Shown here piece after piece: positions 1 to 5,665 of a stretch of DNA of 6,280 nucleotides (position 1 is the first letter of the stretch; each line of letters begins with the position of its first letter). The DNA lies in the NCBI GenBank assembly GCA_020866945.1, contig JAJBVW010000227.1, positions 1 to 6,280 of the forward strand, in the 5' to 3' direction. The stretch comes from Oscillospiraceae bacterium (GTDB lineage Bacteria > Bacillota > Clostridia > Oscillospirales > Oscillospiraceae). Below the pieces are notes generated by a model, which was given only the letters and a program-made list of their open reading frames with translations, was not told where the DNA came from and searched no databases. The position numbers were made by a program, and so were the translations under genes.

Positions 1-1685
1 ATTTTGAGGACAGGGTGAAAGCCGTCATCCGGGAGGTGGACAAGGCCGGGGACGTGATTTTATTCGGGGACGAGATGCACACCATCGTCGGGGCCGGGGC
101 GGCGGAGGGGGCCATCGATGCGGCGAATATCCTCAAGCCCGCCCTGGGGCGGGGGATGATACAGATGATAGGAGCCACCACGCTGGACGAGTACCGCCGC
201 CACATCGAGAAGGACGCCGCCCTGGAGCGGCGGTTCCAGCCGGTGACGGTGGAGGAGCCGACCAGGGCGGAGAGCATACGCATCCTGACCGGCCTGCGGG
301 AGCGATATGAAAACCACCACCAGCTCGTGATAACGGACGAGGCCATCAAGGCGGCGGTAGACCTCTCCGCCCGCTATATCACGGACCGGTTTCTGCCGGA
401 CAAGGCCATCGACCTGATAGACGAGGCAGCCAGCCGCGTGCGGATGGAGGGGATGAAGGTGCCGCCCACCGTCCGGGAAGCGGAGGACAAGGTGGAGACC
501 CTCCGCGCCGCCAAGGAGCAGGCGGTGCGCAAGCAGGATTTTGAGGGGGCCGCCGCCCTGCGCGACCAGGAGCGCCGCCAGCGGCAGGCGCTTGACCAGG
601 CACGTCATGTCTGGCGTTCCCAGACCGGGAGCGGGCGGCTCCAGGTGCAGGCCCCGGACGTGGCGGCGGTTGTGGCCGGATGGACGGGCGTGCCGGTGGA
701 AAGCCTCACGAAGGAGGAAAGCCAGCGCCTGGCCCATCTGGAGGAGATAATCCACCGCCGTCTGGTGGGGCAGGAGGAGGCGGTGTCCGCCGTCTGCCGG
801 GCCATCCGCCTGGGGCGCGTGGGCCTGGCAGACCCCGGCCGGCCCATCGGTTCGTTTCTCTTTCTTGGCCCCACGGGCGTGGGCAAGACGGAGCTTTGCC
901 GCGCCCTGGCCGAGGCGGTATACGGGGATGAAAAGGCGATTATCCGGGTGGATATGTCGGAGTTTATGGAAAAGCACGCCGTCTCCCGGCTCATCGGCGC
1001 GCCGCCGGGGTACGTGGGCCATGAGGAGGGCGGCTATCTCACCGACCAGGTGCGGCGGCGGCCCTGGAGCGTCGTGCTGCTCGACGAGGTGGAAAAGGCC
1101 CATGAGGACGTGCTGGGCCTGCTGCTGCAAATCCTGGAGGACGGCGTGCTGACCGACGCCCGTTCCCGGAAAACGGATTTCAAAAACACCGTGGTCGTGA
1201 TGACCTCCAACGTGGGGGCCAGGGCCATCACCGGCGGGGGCCGCCCACTGGGCTTCTCCGGCCGGGAGGACACAGACCAGGTGCGCTATGAGCAGATACA
1301 GGCGCAGGCTATGGAGGAGGCCCGCCAGACCTTCCGTCCGGAGCTGCTGAACCGGGTGGACGGCATCGTAGTGTTCCGGCCCCTCGCCCGGGAGGAGATA
1401 CGCGCCATAGCGTCCCGCCTTCTGGCGGATACGGGCCGCCGCCTCGCGGAAAAGGGCGTTACGCTCCGCGTGGAGGACGACGCGCTGACCGCACTCGCGG
1501 AGGCGGGCTTCGACCCCATATACGGCGCAAGACCCCTGCGCCGCTGCCTCCGCCGCCAGGTGGAGGACACCCTTGCGGAAATGCTCCTGGACGGCCGCCT
1601 CCAGCCCGGCGACACCGCCGCTGTGTGCCTGGTCGATGGTGTCGTGCTGGTGGAAAAGAGGATTGACGGAACTGAAACACCATGA
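1..1685 (+). CDS. clpC: ATP-dependent Clp protease ATP-binding subunit ClpC (5' partial)
   Basis: HSP100 AAA+ unfoldase that feeds substrates to the ClpP peptidase in the cytoplasm. The reading frame is open from base 3 (FEDR before the GTG at 15), so the gene enters from outside the window and that GTG is internal. About 560 residues are present. By comparison with full-length ClpC of roughly 810, the N-domain and first Walker A are missing. Counting from the GTG codon, one sees the NBD1 Walker B (14-20, acidic DE at 19-20), GATT sensor 1 (53-56), arginine finger region ALERRF (69-74), and a short middle domain with a UVR-like segment (about 173-194). NBD2 follows with Walker A GPTGVGKT (285-292), Walker B VVLLDE (353-358), sensor 1 TSNVG (397-401) and sensor 2 GARPLRR (504-510). 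The short middle domain favours ClpC over ClpB. An LGF tripeptide (412-414) lies where ClpC has its ClpP-docking loop. A promoter for the next gene overlaps the stop codon. Confidence 0.95.
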   Translation, partial: FEDRVKAVIREVDKAGDVILFGDEMHTIVGAGAAEGAIDAANILKPALGRGMIQMIGATTLDEYRRHIEKDAALERRFQPVTVEEPTRAESIRILTGLRERYENHHQLVITDEAIKAAVDLSARYITDRFLPDKAIDLIDEAASRVRMEGMKVPPTVREAEDKVETLRAAKEQAVRKQDFEGAAALRDQERRQRQALDQARHVWRSQTGSGRLQVQAPDVAAVVAGWTGVPVESLTKEESQRLAHLEEIIHRRLVGQEEAVSAVCRAIRLGRVGLADPGRPIGSFLFLGPTGVGKTELCRALAEAVYGDEKAIIRVDMSEFMEKHAVSRLIGAPPGYVGHEEGGYLTDQVRRRPWSVVLLDEVEKAHEDVLGLLLQILEDGVLTDARSRKTDFKNTVVVMTSNVGARAITGGGRPLGFSGREDTDQVRYEQIQAQAMEEARQTFRPELLNRVDGIVVFRPLAREEIRAIASRLLADTGRRLAEKGVTLRVEDDALTALAEAGFDPIYGARPLRRCLRRQVEDTLAEMLLDGRLQPGDTAAVCLVDGVVLVEKRIDGTETP

Positions 1686-1691
1686 TATACT
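1663..1691 (+). promoter_or_regulatory. Sigma-A-like promoter with extended -10, for the thioesterase gene
   Basis: The -35 box TTGACG (1663-1668) is separated by 17 bases from the -10 box TATACT (1686-1691). A TG at 1683-1684 gives an extended -10 (TGATATACT). The expected transcription start is near 1698. This leaves a leader of about 64 bases before the thioesterase ATG at 1762. The -35 lies inside the last codons of clpC, and the TG of the extended -10 is part of the clpC stop codon TGA. Consensus match and spacing are seen directly; activity is inferred. Confidence 0.72.
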
Positions 1692-1705
1692 AGACCAAGA
1701 TTTGC

Positions 1706-1734
1706 AAAGGGGCGGATGAGATTTCCGTCCCTTT
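1706..1734 (+). other. Stem-loop after clpC, at the 5' end of the thioesterase mRNA
   Basis: The arms AAAGGGGCGGA (1706-1716) and TCCGTCCCTTT (1724-1734) form an 11-bp stem with one G-U pair and a 7-base loop. The 3' arm ends in TTT, but the following bases are ATGCGTGTTTT, so the U-tract is broken. It could be an imperfect terminator for clpC. It could also be a 5' stabilising hairpin of the thioesterase transcript, because it begins only about 8 bases after the predicted start of that transcript. The two roles are not exclusive. The pairing is certain; the role is inferred. Confidence 0.55.
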
Positions 1735-1761
1735 ATGCGTGTTTTGGGGAGGTTATATGCC

Positions 1762-2223
1762 ATGCTGGACATGGAAAAATTCAAAGCCTTTATGAACGAG
1801 AATGGGGGCTTCAACGGTCTCAATAAGATACGCTTCACCGTGGTGGAGGAGGGGTACTGCGAGTGCCAGGTGGATATGACGCCGGACAGCTTAAACCCGC
1901 AGGGCGTGGCTCACGGGAGCCTGCTGTTCGCCCTGTGCGACTGCGTGACCGGTATGGCCACCGCCACCACGGGCCGGAGTATGCTGACCCAGTCGGCCTC
2001 CATCCACTACCTCCGCCCCGGCACCGGCGGCACCCTGACGGCGAAATCGAAGCTCATAAAAAATGGCCGTCACACCGCCCTCTGCACAGGGGAGGTATAC
2101 GACCAGTCGGGCAAGCTCCTCGTCACCTCAGAGTTTGAGGTCTACTACACCAGCGACAATCTGACCCTGCCGGAAAAAGGCCCCGACGGGAAGTGGCATC
2201 CTGTGGAGGGTTCCTGGCAGTAA
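1762..2223 (+). CDS. PaaI-type hotdog-fold acyl-CoA thioesterase
   Basis: A 153-residue single-domain hotdog protein of the PaaI/YdiI type, expected to hydrolyse an acyl- or aryl-CoA in the cytoplasm as an oligomer. The family signature is clear: N45, then G48-x2-H51-G52, followed by the helix ending in ALCD with D60, the position of the catalytic acid in PaaI-like enzymes. The IHYLRP strand (81-86) and SEFEVYY strand (123-129) complete the fold. An in-frame ATG lies at 1735, but it falls at the foot of the upstream hairpin and has no ribosome binding site. ATG 1762 is preceded by GGGGAGG (1746-1752) at 9 bases and is preferred; ATG 1771 is a weaker alternative. The gene is transcribed alone from the promoter at 1663-1691 and converges with the SpoIID gene. 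The substrate cannot be told from sequence; detoxifying or CoA-recycling roles are typical of the family. Confidence 0.88.
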   Translation: MLDMEKFKAFMNENGGFNGLNKIRFTVVEEGYCECQVDMTPDSLNPQGVAHGSLLFALCDCVTGMATATTGRSMLTQSASIHYLRPGTGGTLTAKSKLIKNGRHTALCTGEVYDQSGKLLVTSEFEVYYTSDNLTLPEKGPDGKWHPVEGSWQ

Positions 2224-2226
2224 GAA

Positions 2227-3141
2227 TCAACCCCCATACACCGCCAGCACGGCGCCGGGGTAGTAGTGGGAGAGGATCTCCTGATATGTCCAGCCCTGGG
2301 CGGCGTAGACCTTGGCACCGTATTGGCTCATGCCTACGCCGTGGCCGCTTCCGGCGACGGTGAACACGAATTGCGCCCCTTCCCAGGAGAGGGAGAAATC
2401 GGTGCTGCGCAGTCCCAGGCAGGCGCGTACATAGGTGCCGGTCAGCGCCTCGCCCCCGATGACGATGGCTGCCACCCGTCCGGCGCTGTCCAGGGTCGTC
2501 TCGCCTATCCATTCGGAGGGGTCGTCCCCCGCGTTTGCGAGGCCCAGGGCCTCCGCCAGCTCCTCCGGGGAAAAGGCGGCGGTGGTGATTAGCCCCGGCA
2601 CGTCGGCGGAGCTTTCCGGGCTTGCCACGCTGACAAGATAGGGCAGGGCCGACCAGACCGCCCCGCTGCTCTCCGTGGAGCCGGCGGAGCTTGCGTGGAA
2701 CACCGCCTGGATGGCTTCGCCCTCATAGGTCAGATATTCCCCGTCCGTGGCGGCAACAGCCTCCGTGACGGCCTGCCAGTATAGGTCATAGTCCTCGCCC
2801 CAGGCGTCGCGCAGGGCCTGCTCGTCCGAATAGGCAAGGCAGCAGGCACTGTCCGTGCAGACATCGGCCTCCTGATGGCGGGCGCAGGCCAGCACATAGG
2901 TGCGGGCGGCTACCGCCTGGGCCTTCAGCGCCTCCGCTCCGAAGGAGGCGGGCATCTTTCCGGCGACGGCATGGGGCAGATATTCCTCCATGGTCGTGAC
3001 GACCGGCCCGTCGTCCGTCAGGACGGTCAGAATGGTCTCGCTGTCCACCGCCCCGGCCTCCGATGGGGCGAAGGCCCAGAACACCAGCGTCAGGACGGCG
3101 AATACTGCCGCCCAGCGCAGAAAACGCGCGATAATCGTCAT
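2227..3141 (-). CDS. spoIID: SpoIID/LytB-family sporulation protein, Lys at the supposed catalytic Glu
   Basis: A 304-residue SpoIID-family protein. SpoIID is a membrane-anchored lytic transglycosylase that, with SpoIIP, degrades septal peptidoglycan during forespore engulfment. An N-terminal hydrophobic segment (about 11-24) follows basic residues and acts as anchor or signal peptide. The SpoIID core is recognisable: MEEYLPHAV (51-59), ALKAQAVAARTY (71-82), VCTD (94-97), VFHASSAGSTE (147-157), GLRSTDF (243-249) and GHGVGMSQYGA (266-276). Two departures stand out: K62 in GKMP, where family members have EMP with the supposed catalytic Glu, and C100-C101, where relatives usually have His-Cys in the zinc-binding loop. 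The frame extends upstream to 3366, but ATG 3141 is preceded by GAGGGA 6 bases away and starts directly at the signal segment. It could be a paralogue rather than the engulfment enzyme itself. The gene is monocistronic and divergent from korDABC. Confidence 0.88.
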   Translation of the reverse strand: MTIIARFLRWAAVFAVLTLVFWAFAPSEAGAVDSETILTVLTDDGPVVTTMEEYLPHAVAGKMPASFGAEALKAQAVAARTYVLACARHQEADVCTDSACCLAYSDEQALRDAWGEDYDLYWQAVTEAVAATDGEYLTYEGEAIQAVFHASSAGSTESSGAVWSALPYLVSVASPESSADVPGLITTAAFSPEELAEALGLANAGDDPSEWIGETTLDSAGRVAAIVIGGEALTGTYVRACLGLRSTDFSLSWEGAQFVFTVAGSGHGVGMSQYGAKVYAAQGWTYQEILSHYYPGAVLAVYGG

Positions 3142-3162
3142 ATGCAATCCCTCGTACATCGC

Positions 3163-3191
3163 TTGACGGGGATTTTTAACAGGTATATAAT
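3163..3191 (+). promoter_or_regulatory. Sigma-A-like promoter for korDABC
   Basis: TTGACG (3163-3168), a 17-base spacer, then a perfect TATAAT (3186-3191). This is the best promoter in the window. The predicted start is near 3198, giving a leader of about 220 bases before korD. It overlaps the opposite-facing spoIID promoter almost completely. Boxes and spacing are seen directly; assignment to kor is inferred from direction and from the absence of another gene between. Confidence 0.75.
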
Positions 3192-3200
3192 GACTGTCAA
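3173..3200 (-). promoter_or_regulatory. Sigma-A-like promoter for the spoIID gene
   Basis: On the minus strand a perfect TTGACA (3200-3195) is followed after 16 bases by TAAAAA (3178-3173), with TG at 3181-3180 forming an extended -10. Shifting by one base gives 17 bases and AAAAAT. Transcription would begin near 3166, about 25 bases before the spoIID ATG, which leaves just enough room for its ribosome binding site. Known spoIID genes are read by sporulation sigma-E; I could not find a convincing sigma-E site, so the sigma factor remains open. Confidence 0.55.
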
Positions 3201-3307
3201 ATCCACGCCGGGCGGTAAAATGATGATTCATTCTATGACCTCGCGGCGGGGGATATGACAGGGCGAACAGATTTATAAAGACCCGTTTTGCCGCAATATC
3301 CAGCCAA

Positions 3308-3337
3308 GCGGCATTTCCCAAAACCGGGGGATGCCGC
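3308..3337 (+). other. Stem-loop in the korDABC leader
   Basis: Bases 3308-3319 (GCGGCATTTCCC) pair with 3326-3337 (GGGGGATGCCGC), giving 12 base pairs including two G-U pairs and a 6-base AAAACC loop. No U-run follows, so it is not a standard intrinsic terminator as it stands. A competing pairing of AGCGGC (3307-3312) with GCCGCT (3336-3341) exists. It lies about 110 bases after the predicted start and 80 bases before korD. Function is unknown; a regulatory or mRNA-stabilising leader element is possible. Confidence 0.45.
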
Positions 3338-3392
3338 CGCTGTATATCATACATTATATAATACACGCATAATGGAAAGGGAGAATGTCATT

Positions 3393-3428
3393 ATGTCAGG
3401 AAAAGGAGATGAGCAGAGTGGCCGGTAG
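3393..3428 (+). CDS. Possible 11-codon leader peptide overlapping the korD start
   Basis: ATG 3393 opens a frame of 11 codons (MSGKGDEQSGR) ending at TAG 3426-3428. It has its own ribosome binding site, AAAGGGAG (3376-3383), at 9 bases. The frame overlaps the korD GTG start at 3418 by 11 bases, an arrangement that can couple translation of the second frame to the first. The peptide has no run of a single regulatory amino acid, so classical attenuation is not indicated. It may well be chance; only the good spacing supports it. Confidence 0.25.
   Translation: MSGKGDEQSGR
3402..3408 (+). promoter_or_regulatory. Ribosome binding site that decides the korD start
   Basis: AAAGGAG at 3402-3408 is a near-perfect Shine-Dalgarno sequence. 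It touches the in-frame ATG at 3409, which is too close for initiation, but lies 9 bases before the in-frame GTG at 3418. The more upstream ATG 3385 has AGGGAG only one base away. The spacing therefore favours GTG 3418. Confidence 0.65.
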
Positions 3429-3618
3429 GAAAAAGCTGGTGATAGAGCCTGCGTGGTGCAAGGGATGCGGCATCTGCGTGGCCTTTTGCCCCAAGAGCGC
3501 GCTGGAAATTGTGGGGGAAAAGGTGCGTCTGAAGGAAGACGGCGGCTGCATTATGTGCGGCCTGTGCGAGATGCGCTGCCCGGACTACGCCATCTATCTT
3601 GAAAATCTTGAGGAATGA
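3418..3618 (+). CDS. korD: 2-oxoacid:ferredoxin oxidoreductase, ferredoxin-like delta subunit
   Basis: A 66-residue ferredoxin-type subunit that carries electrons from the catalytic subunits to external ferredoxin. Two complete [4Fe-4S] motifs of the CxxCxxCxxxCP form are visible: C14, C17, C20, C24 and C44, C47, C50, C54. The start is taken as GTG 3418 because AAAGGAG sits 9 bases upstream. The resulting N-terminus (MAGRKKLVIE) has the length usual for KorD/OorD proteins. ATG 3385 or 3409 would add 11 or 3 residues but are badly spaced from any ribosome binding site. It is the first gene of the korDABC operon and lies 32 bases before korA. On its own it would look like any small bacterial ferredoxin; the assignment rests on the operon. 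The start is the least certain part. Confidence 0.9.
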   Translation: MAGRKKLVIEPAWCKGCGICVAFCPKSALEIVGEKVRLKEDGGCIMCGLCEMRCPDYAIYLENLEE

Positions 3619-3650
3619 GCGGCAGGCCGCCGGAAAAAGGAGCTGAGACT

Positions 3651-4793
3651 ATGGCAAAGAAGAAAGTTGTTTTGATGCAGGGCAACGAGGCCTGCGTTGA
3701 GGGCGCGATTGCCGCCGGGATGCGGTTTTACGCCGGCTATCCCATCACCCCGTCCACGGAGATCGCGGAGCAGTGCGCCGTGCGTCTGCCGCAGGTGGGC
3801 GGAAAATTCATCCAGATGGAGGACGAGCTGGCCTCTATCGCTGCTGTGCTGGGCGCCAGCGCCGCCGGGGTCAAGGCCATGACCGCCACCTCCGGGCCGG
3901 GCTTCTCCCTCAAGCAGGAGAACATCGGCTATGGAGCCATGGCGGAAATTCCCTGTGTGGTGGTGGACGTGCAGCGCTCCGGCCCCTCTACGGGCCTTCC
4001 CACCAGCCCCTCCCAGGGGGATTATATGCAGGCCCGATGGGGCACCCACGGAGACCATCCGGTTATCGCCATATCCCCCGCCACGGTGCGGGAGGTATAT
4101 GACCTTATCATCCGGGCCTTCAATCTGTCGGAGAAATACCGCACGCCGGTCATTTTCCTGATGGATGAGATCGTGGGCCATATGCGGGAGGGCGTGGAGC
4201 TGCCGAACCCCAACGACCTTATCATCAACAAGCGGAAGATGTCCTATCACGACGGGGCCAACAAGCAGTGCTACGCCGTGCCGGAGGGGGAATACGTCCC
4301 CACCATGAAGCCCTTCGGCCAGGGAGAGCGGTATAACATCACGGGCCTTGCCCATGACGAGTCCGGCTTCCCCACGAACGACAACGCGGTGGCCGGGGCG
4401 CTGTATACCCGTCTGATGGAAAAGATTGACCACAACCTTGACGACATCGTCCGGGTGCAGGAATATATGCTGGAGGACGCGGAGACCGCCATCGTCTGCT
4501 TCGGCGGCACGACGCGGGCGGTGATGACCGCCGTGCAGGAGGCCCGCGCCGCCGGGATGAAGGTCGGTATGTTCCGGCCCATTACCGTGTGGCCCTTCCC
4601 GGAGCAGAAGCTGCGCTCCCATCTGAGCCGGCTGAAAAAGCTGCGGGTGGTGGAGCATAACTACGGGCAGATGGTGCTGGAGGTGCAGCGGGCCGTGGCC
4701 GGGCAGACGCCGGTGGAATTTCTGGGCCAGGTCAACGGCACGGTCATTCCCCCCGCGGCCATTTTGGAAAAGCTGAAGGAAATGGAGGGCTGA
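3651..4793 (+). CDS. korA: 2-oxoacid:ferredoxin oxidoreductase, alpha subunit (probably 2-oxoglutarate)
   Basis: A 380-residue alpha subunit of an oxygen-sensitive cytoplasmic enzyme. The enzyme oxidatively decarboxylates a 2-oxoacid to acyl-CoA with ferredoxin reduction, and in some anaerobes runs in reverse to fix CO2. The N-terminal pyrimidine-binding domain shows GYPITPSTE (29-37), QMEDE (55-59, with the Glu expected to contact thiamine diphosphate), TSGPG (80-84) and RSGPSTG (109-115). The C-terminal domain II carries FRPITVWPFP (308-317). The length and the stretch GERYNITGLAHDESGFPT (225-242) resemble KorA/OorA of 2-oxoglutarate oxidoreductases more than the shorter VorB proteins. 2-Oxoglutarate is therefore favoured, but a branched-chain substrate is not excluded. 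The frame runs back to ATG 3615 overlapping korD, but ATG 3651 has AAGGAG (3637-3642) at 8 bases and is chosen. korB follows after 4 bases. Confidence 0.94.
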   Translation: MAKKKVVLMQGNEACVEGAIAAGMRFYAGYPITPSTEIAEQCAVRLPQVGGKFIQMEDELASIAAVLGASAAGVKAMTATSGPGFSLKQENIGYGAMAEIPCVVVDVQRSGPSTGLPTSPSQGDYMQARWGTHGDHPVIAISPATVREVYDLIIRAFNLSEKYRTPVIFLMDEIVGHMREGVELPNPNDLIINKRKMSYHDGANKQCYAVPEGEYVPTMKPFGQGERYNITGLAHDESGFPTNDNAVAGALYTRLMEKIDHNLDDIVRVQEYMLEDAETAIVCFGGTTRAVMTAVQEARAAGMKVGMFRPITVWPFPEQKLRSHLSRLKKLRVVEHNYGQMVLEVQRAVAGQTPVEFLGQVNGTVIPPAAILEKLKEMEG

Positions 4794-4797
4794 GGAT

Positions 4798-5655
4798 ATG
4801 CCTAGCGAGCTGATACATCAATTTATGCGCATCGACCACCTGCCCCACATCTGGTGCGCGGGCTGCGGAAACGGCATCATCATGCGGGATGTGGCGGTGG
4901 CCATCAAGGAACTGATGGAGGATCCAGAGGTTCGCCTGAACCGGGAGAAGGTCGTCATCGTCTCCGGCATCGGCTGCTCCAGCCGCGCGGCGGGGTATAT
5001 GGACTTCAACTCCATCCACACCACCCATGGCCGGGCCATTGCCTTCGCCACGGGCATCAAATTCGCAAACCCTGAGTTGGAGGTCATCGTCCTGACCGGG
5101 GACGGGGACTGCTCCGCCATCGGCGGCAACCACCTTATCCACGCCGCCCGGCGGAACCTGGGCCTCACGGTGGTCACATTCAATAACGACATCTACGGCA
5201 TGACCGGCGGTCAGTATTCGCCCACCACGCCTACCGGAGACAAGGCTACCACCGCTCCCTATGGAAATGTTGACCGCCCCTTCGACATCGCAAAGCTTGC
5301 AGCGGGCGCGGGCGCGTCCTATACGGCCAGAGGCTCCGCCTATCATGTGCGGGAGACGATCGACCTGATAAGGCAGGGCATCAAGCCCGAGGGGTTCTCC
5401 CTGATAGACGTGTACTCCGTCTGCCCGACCTATTATGGCCGAAAAAACAAAAAGGGCGACGCGGTGGAAATGCTTCAGTGGCAGAAGGAGCATATGGCGC
5501 CTGCCGTCCGCTACTACTCCATGAGCGAGGAGGAGCGGAAGGGAAAGCTGCTGGTGGGCGCTCTGACCCACAACAACTACCCCGAATATACCGAGGAATA
5601 CGAAAAAATGGTGCAGCGCTGCCAGGCCGATATGAAGGCCAAGGCCCACAAGTGA
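4798..5655 (+). CDS. korB: 2-oxoacid:ferredoxin oxidoreductase, beta subunit (thiamine diphosphate-binding)
   Basis: A 285-residue beta subunit that holds the diphosphate end of thiamine diphosphate through magnesium. The family hallmarks are in order: WCAGCGNG (19-26), SGIGCS (56-61), HTTHGRA (74-80), the cofactor motif GDGD (101-104) with its partner NND (129-131), then YGMTGGQ (133-139) and SPTTP (141-145). Similarity to OorB/KorB runs through GRKNK (214-218). The start ATG 4798 is served by GGAGGG (4784-4789), which lies inside the last codons of korA, and the stop of korA is only 4 bases away. Translation of the two is therefore probably coupled, as befits a 1:1 complex. The C-terminal tail beyond about residue 240 is charged. 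Substrate identity carries the same doubt as for the alpha subunit. Confidence 0.94.
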   Translation: MPSELIHQFMRIDHLPHIWCAGCGNGIIMRDVAVAIKELMEDPEVRLNREKVVIVSGIGCSSRAAGYMDFNSIHTTHGRAIAFATGIKFANPELEVIVLTGDGDCSAIGGNHLIHAARRNLGLTVVTFNNDIYGMTGGQYSPTTPTGDKATTAPYGNVDRPFDIAKLAAGAGASYTARGSAYHVRETIDLIRQGIKPEGFSLIDVYSVCPTYYGRKNKKGDAVEMLQWQKEHMAPAVRYYSMSEEERKGKLLVGALTHNNYPEYTEEYEKMVQRCQADMKAKAHK

Positions 5656-5665
5656 GGTGACAGCC

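Noticed and set aside
60..1838. 592-codon open frame on the minus strand across clpC
   Set aside because: It is fully antisense to a clear ClpC, has low-complexity Gly/Pro/His/Arg composition and no recognisable motif. It is the usual shadow of a GC-rich gene.
3357..3362. Second perfect TATAAT close to korD
   Set aside because: No -35-like sequence 16-18 bases upstream (the region is GCCGCCGC) and no extended TG. It is probably part of the AT-rich patch.
3142..3366. N-terminal extension of the SpoIID protein by 75 residues
   Set aside because: The extension does not look like protein of this family, precedes the signal segment and crosses both promoters. ATG 3141 has a well-placed GAGGGA.
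3594..4658. 354-codon open frame on the minus strand across korA
   Set aside because: Antisense to a well-conserved enzyme gene, rich in Gly and His, with no family motif and no ribosome binding site.
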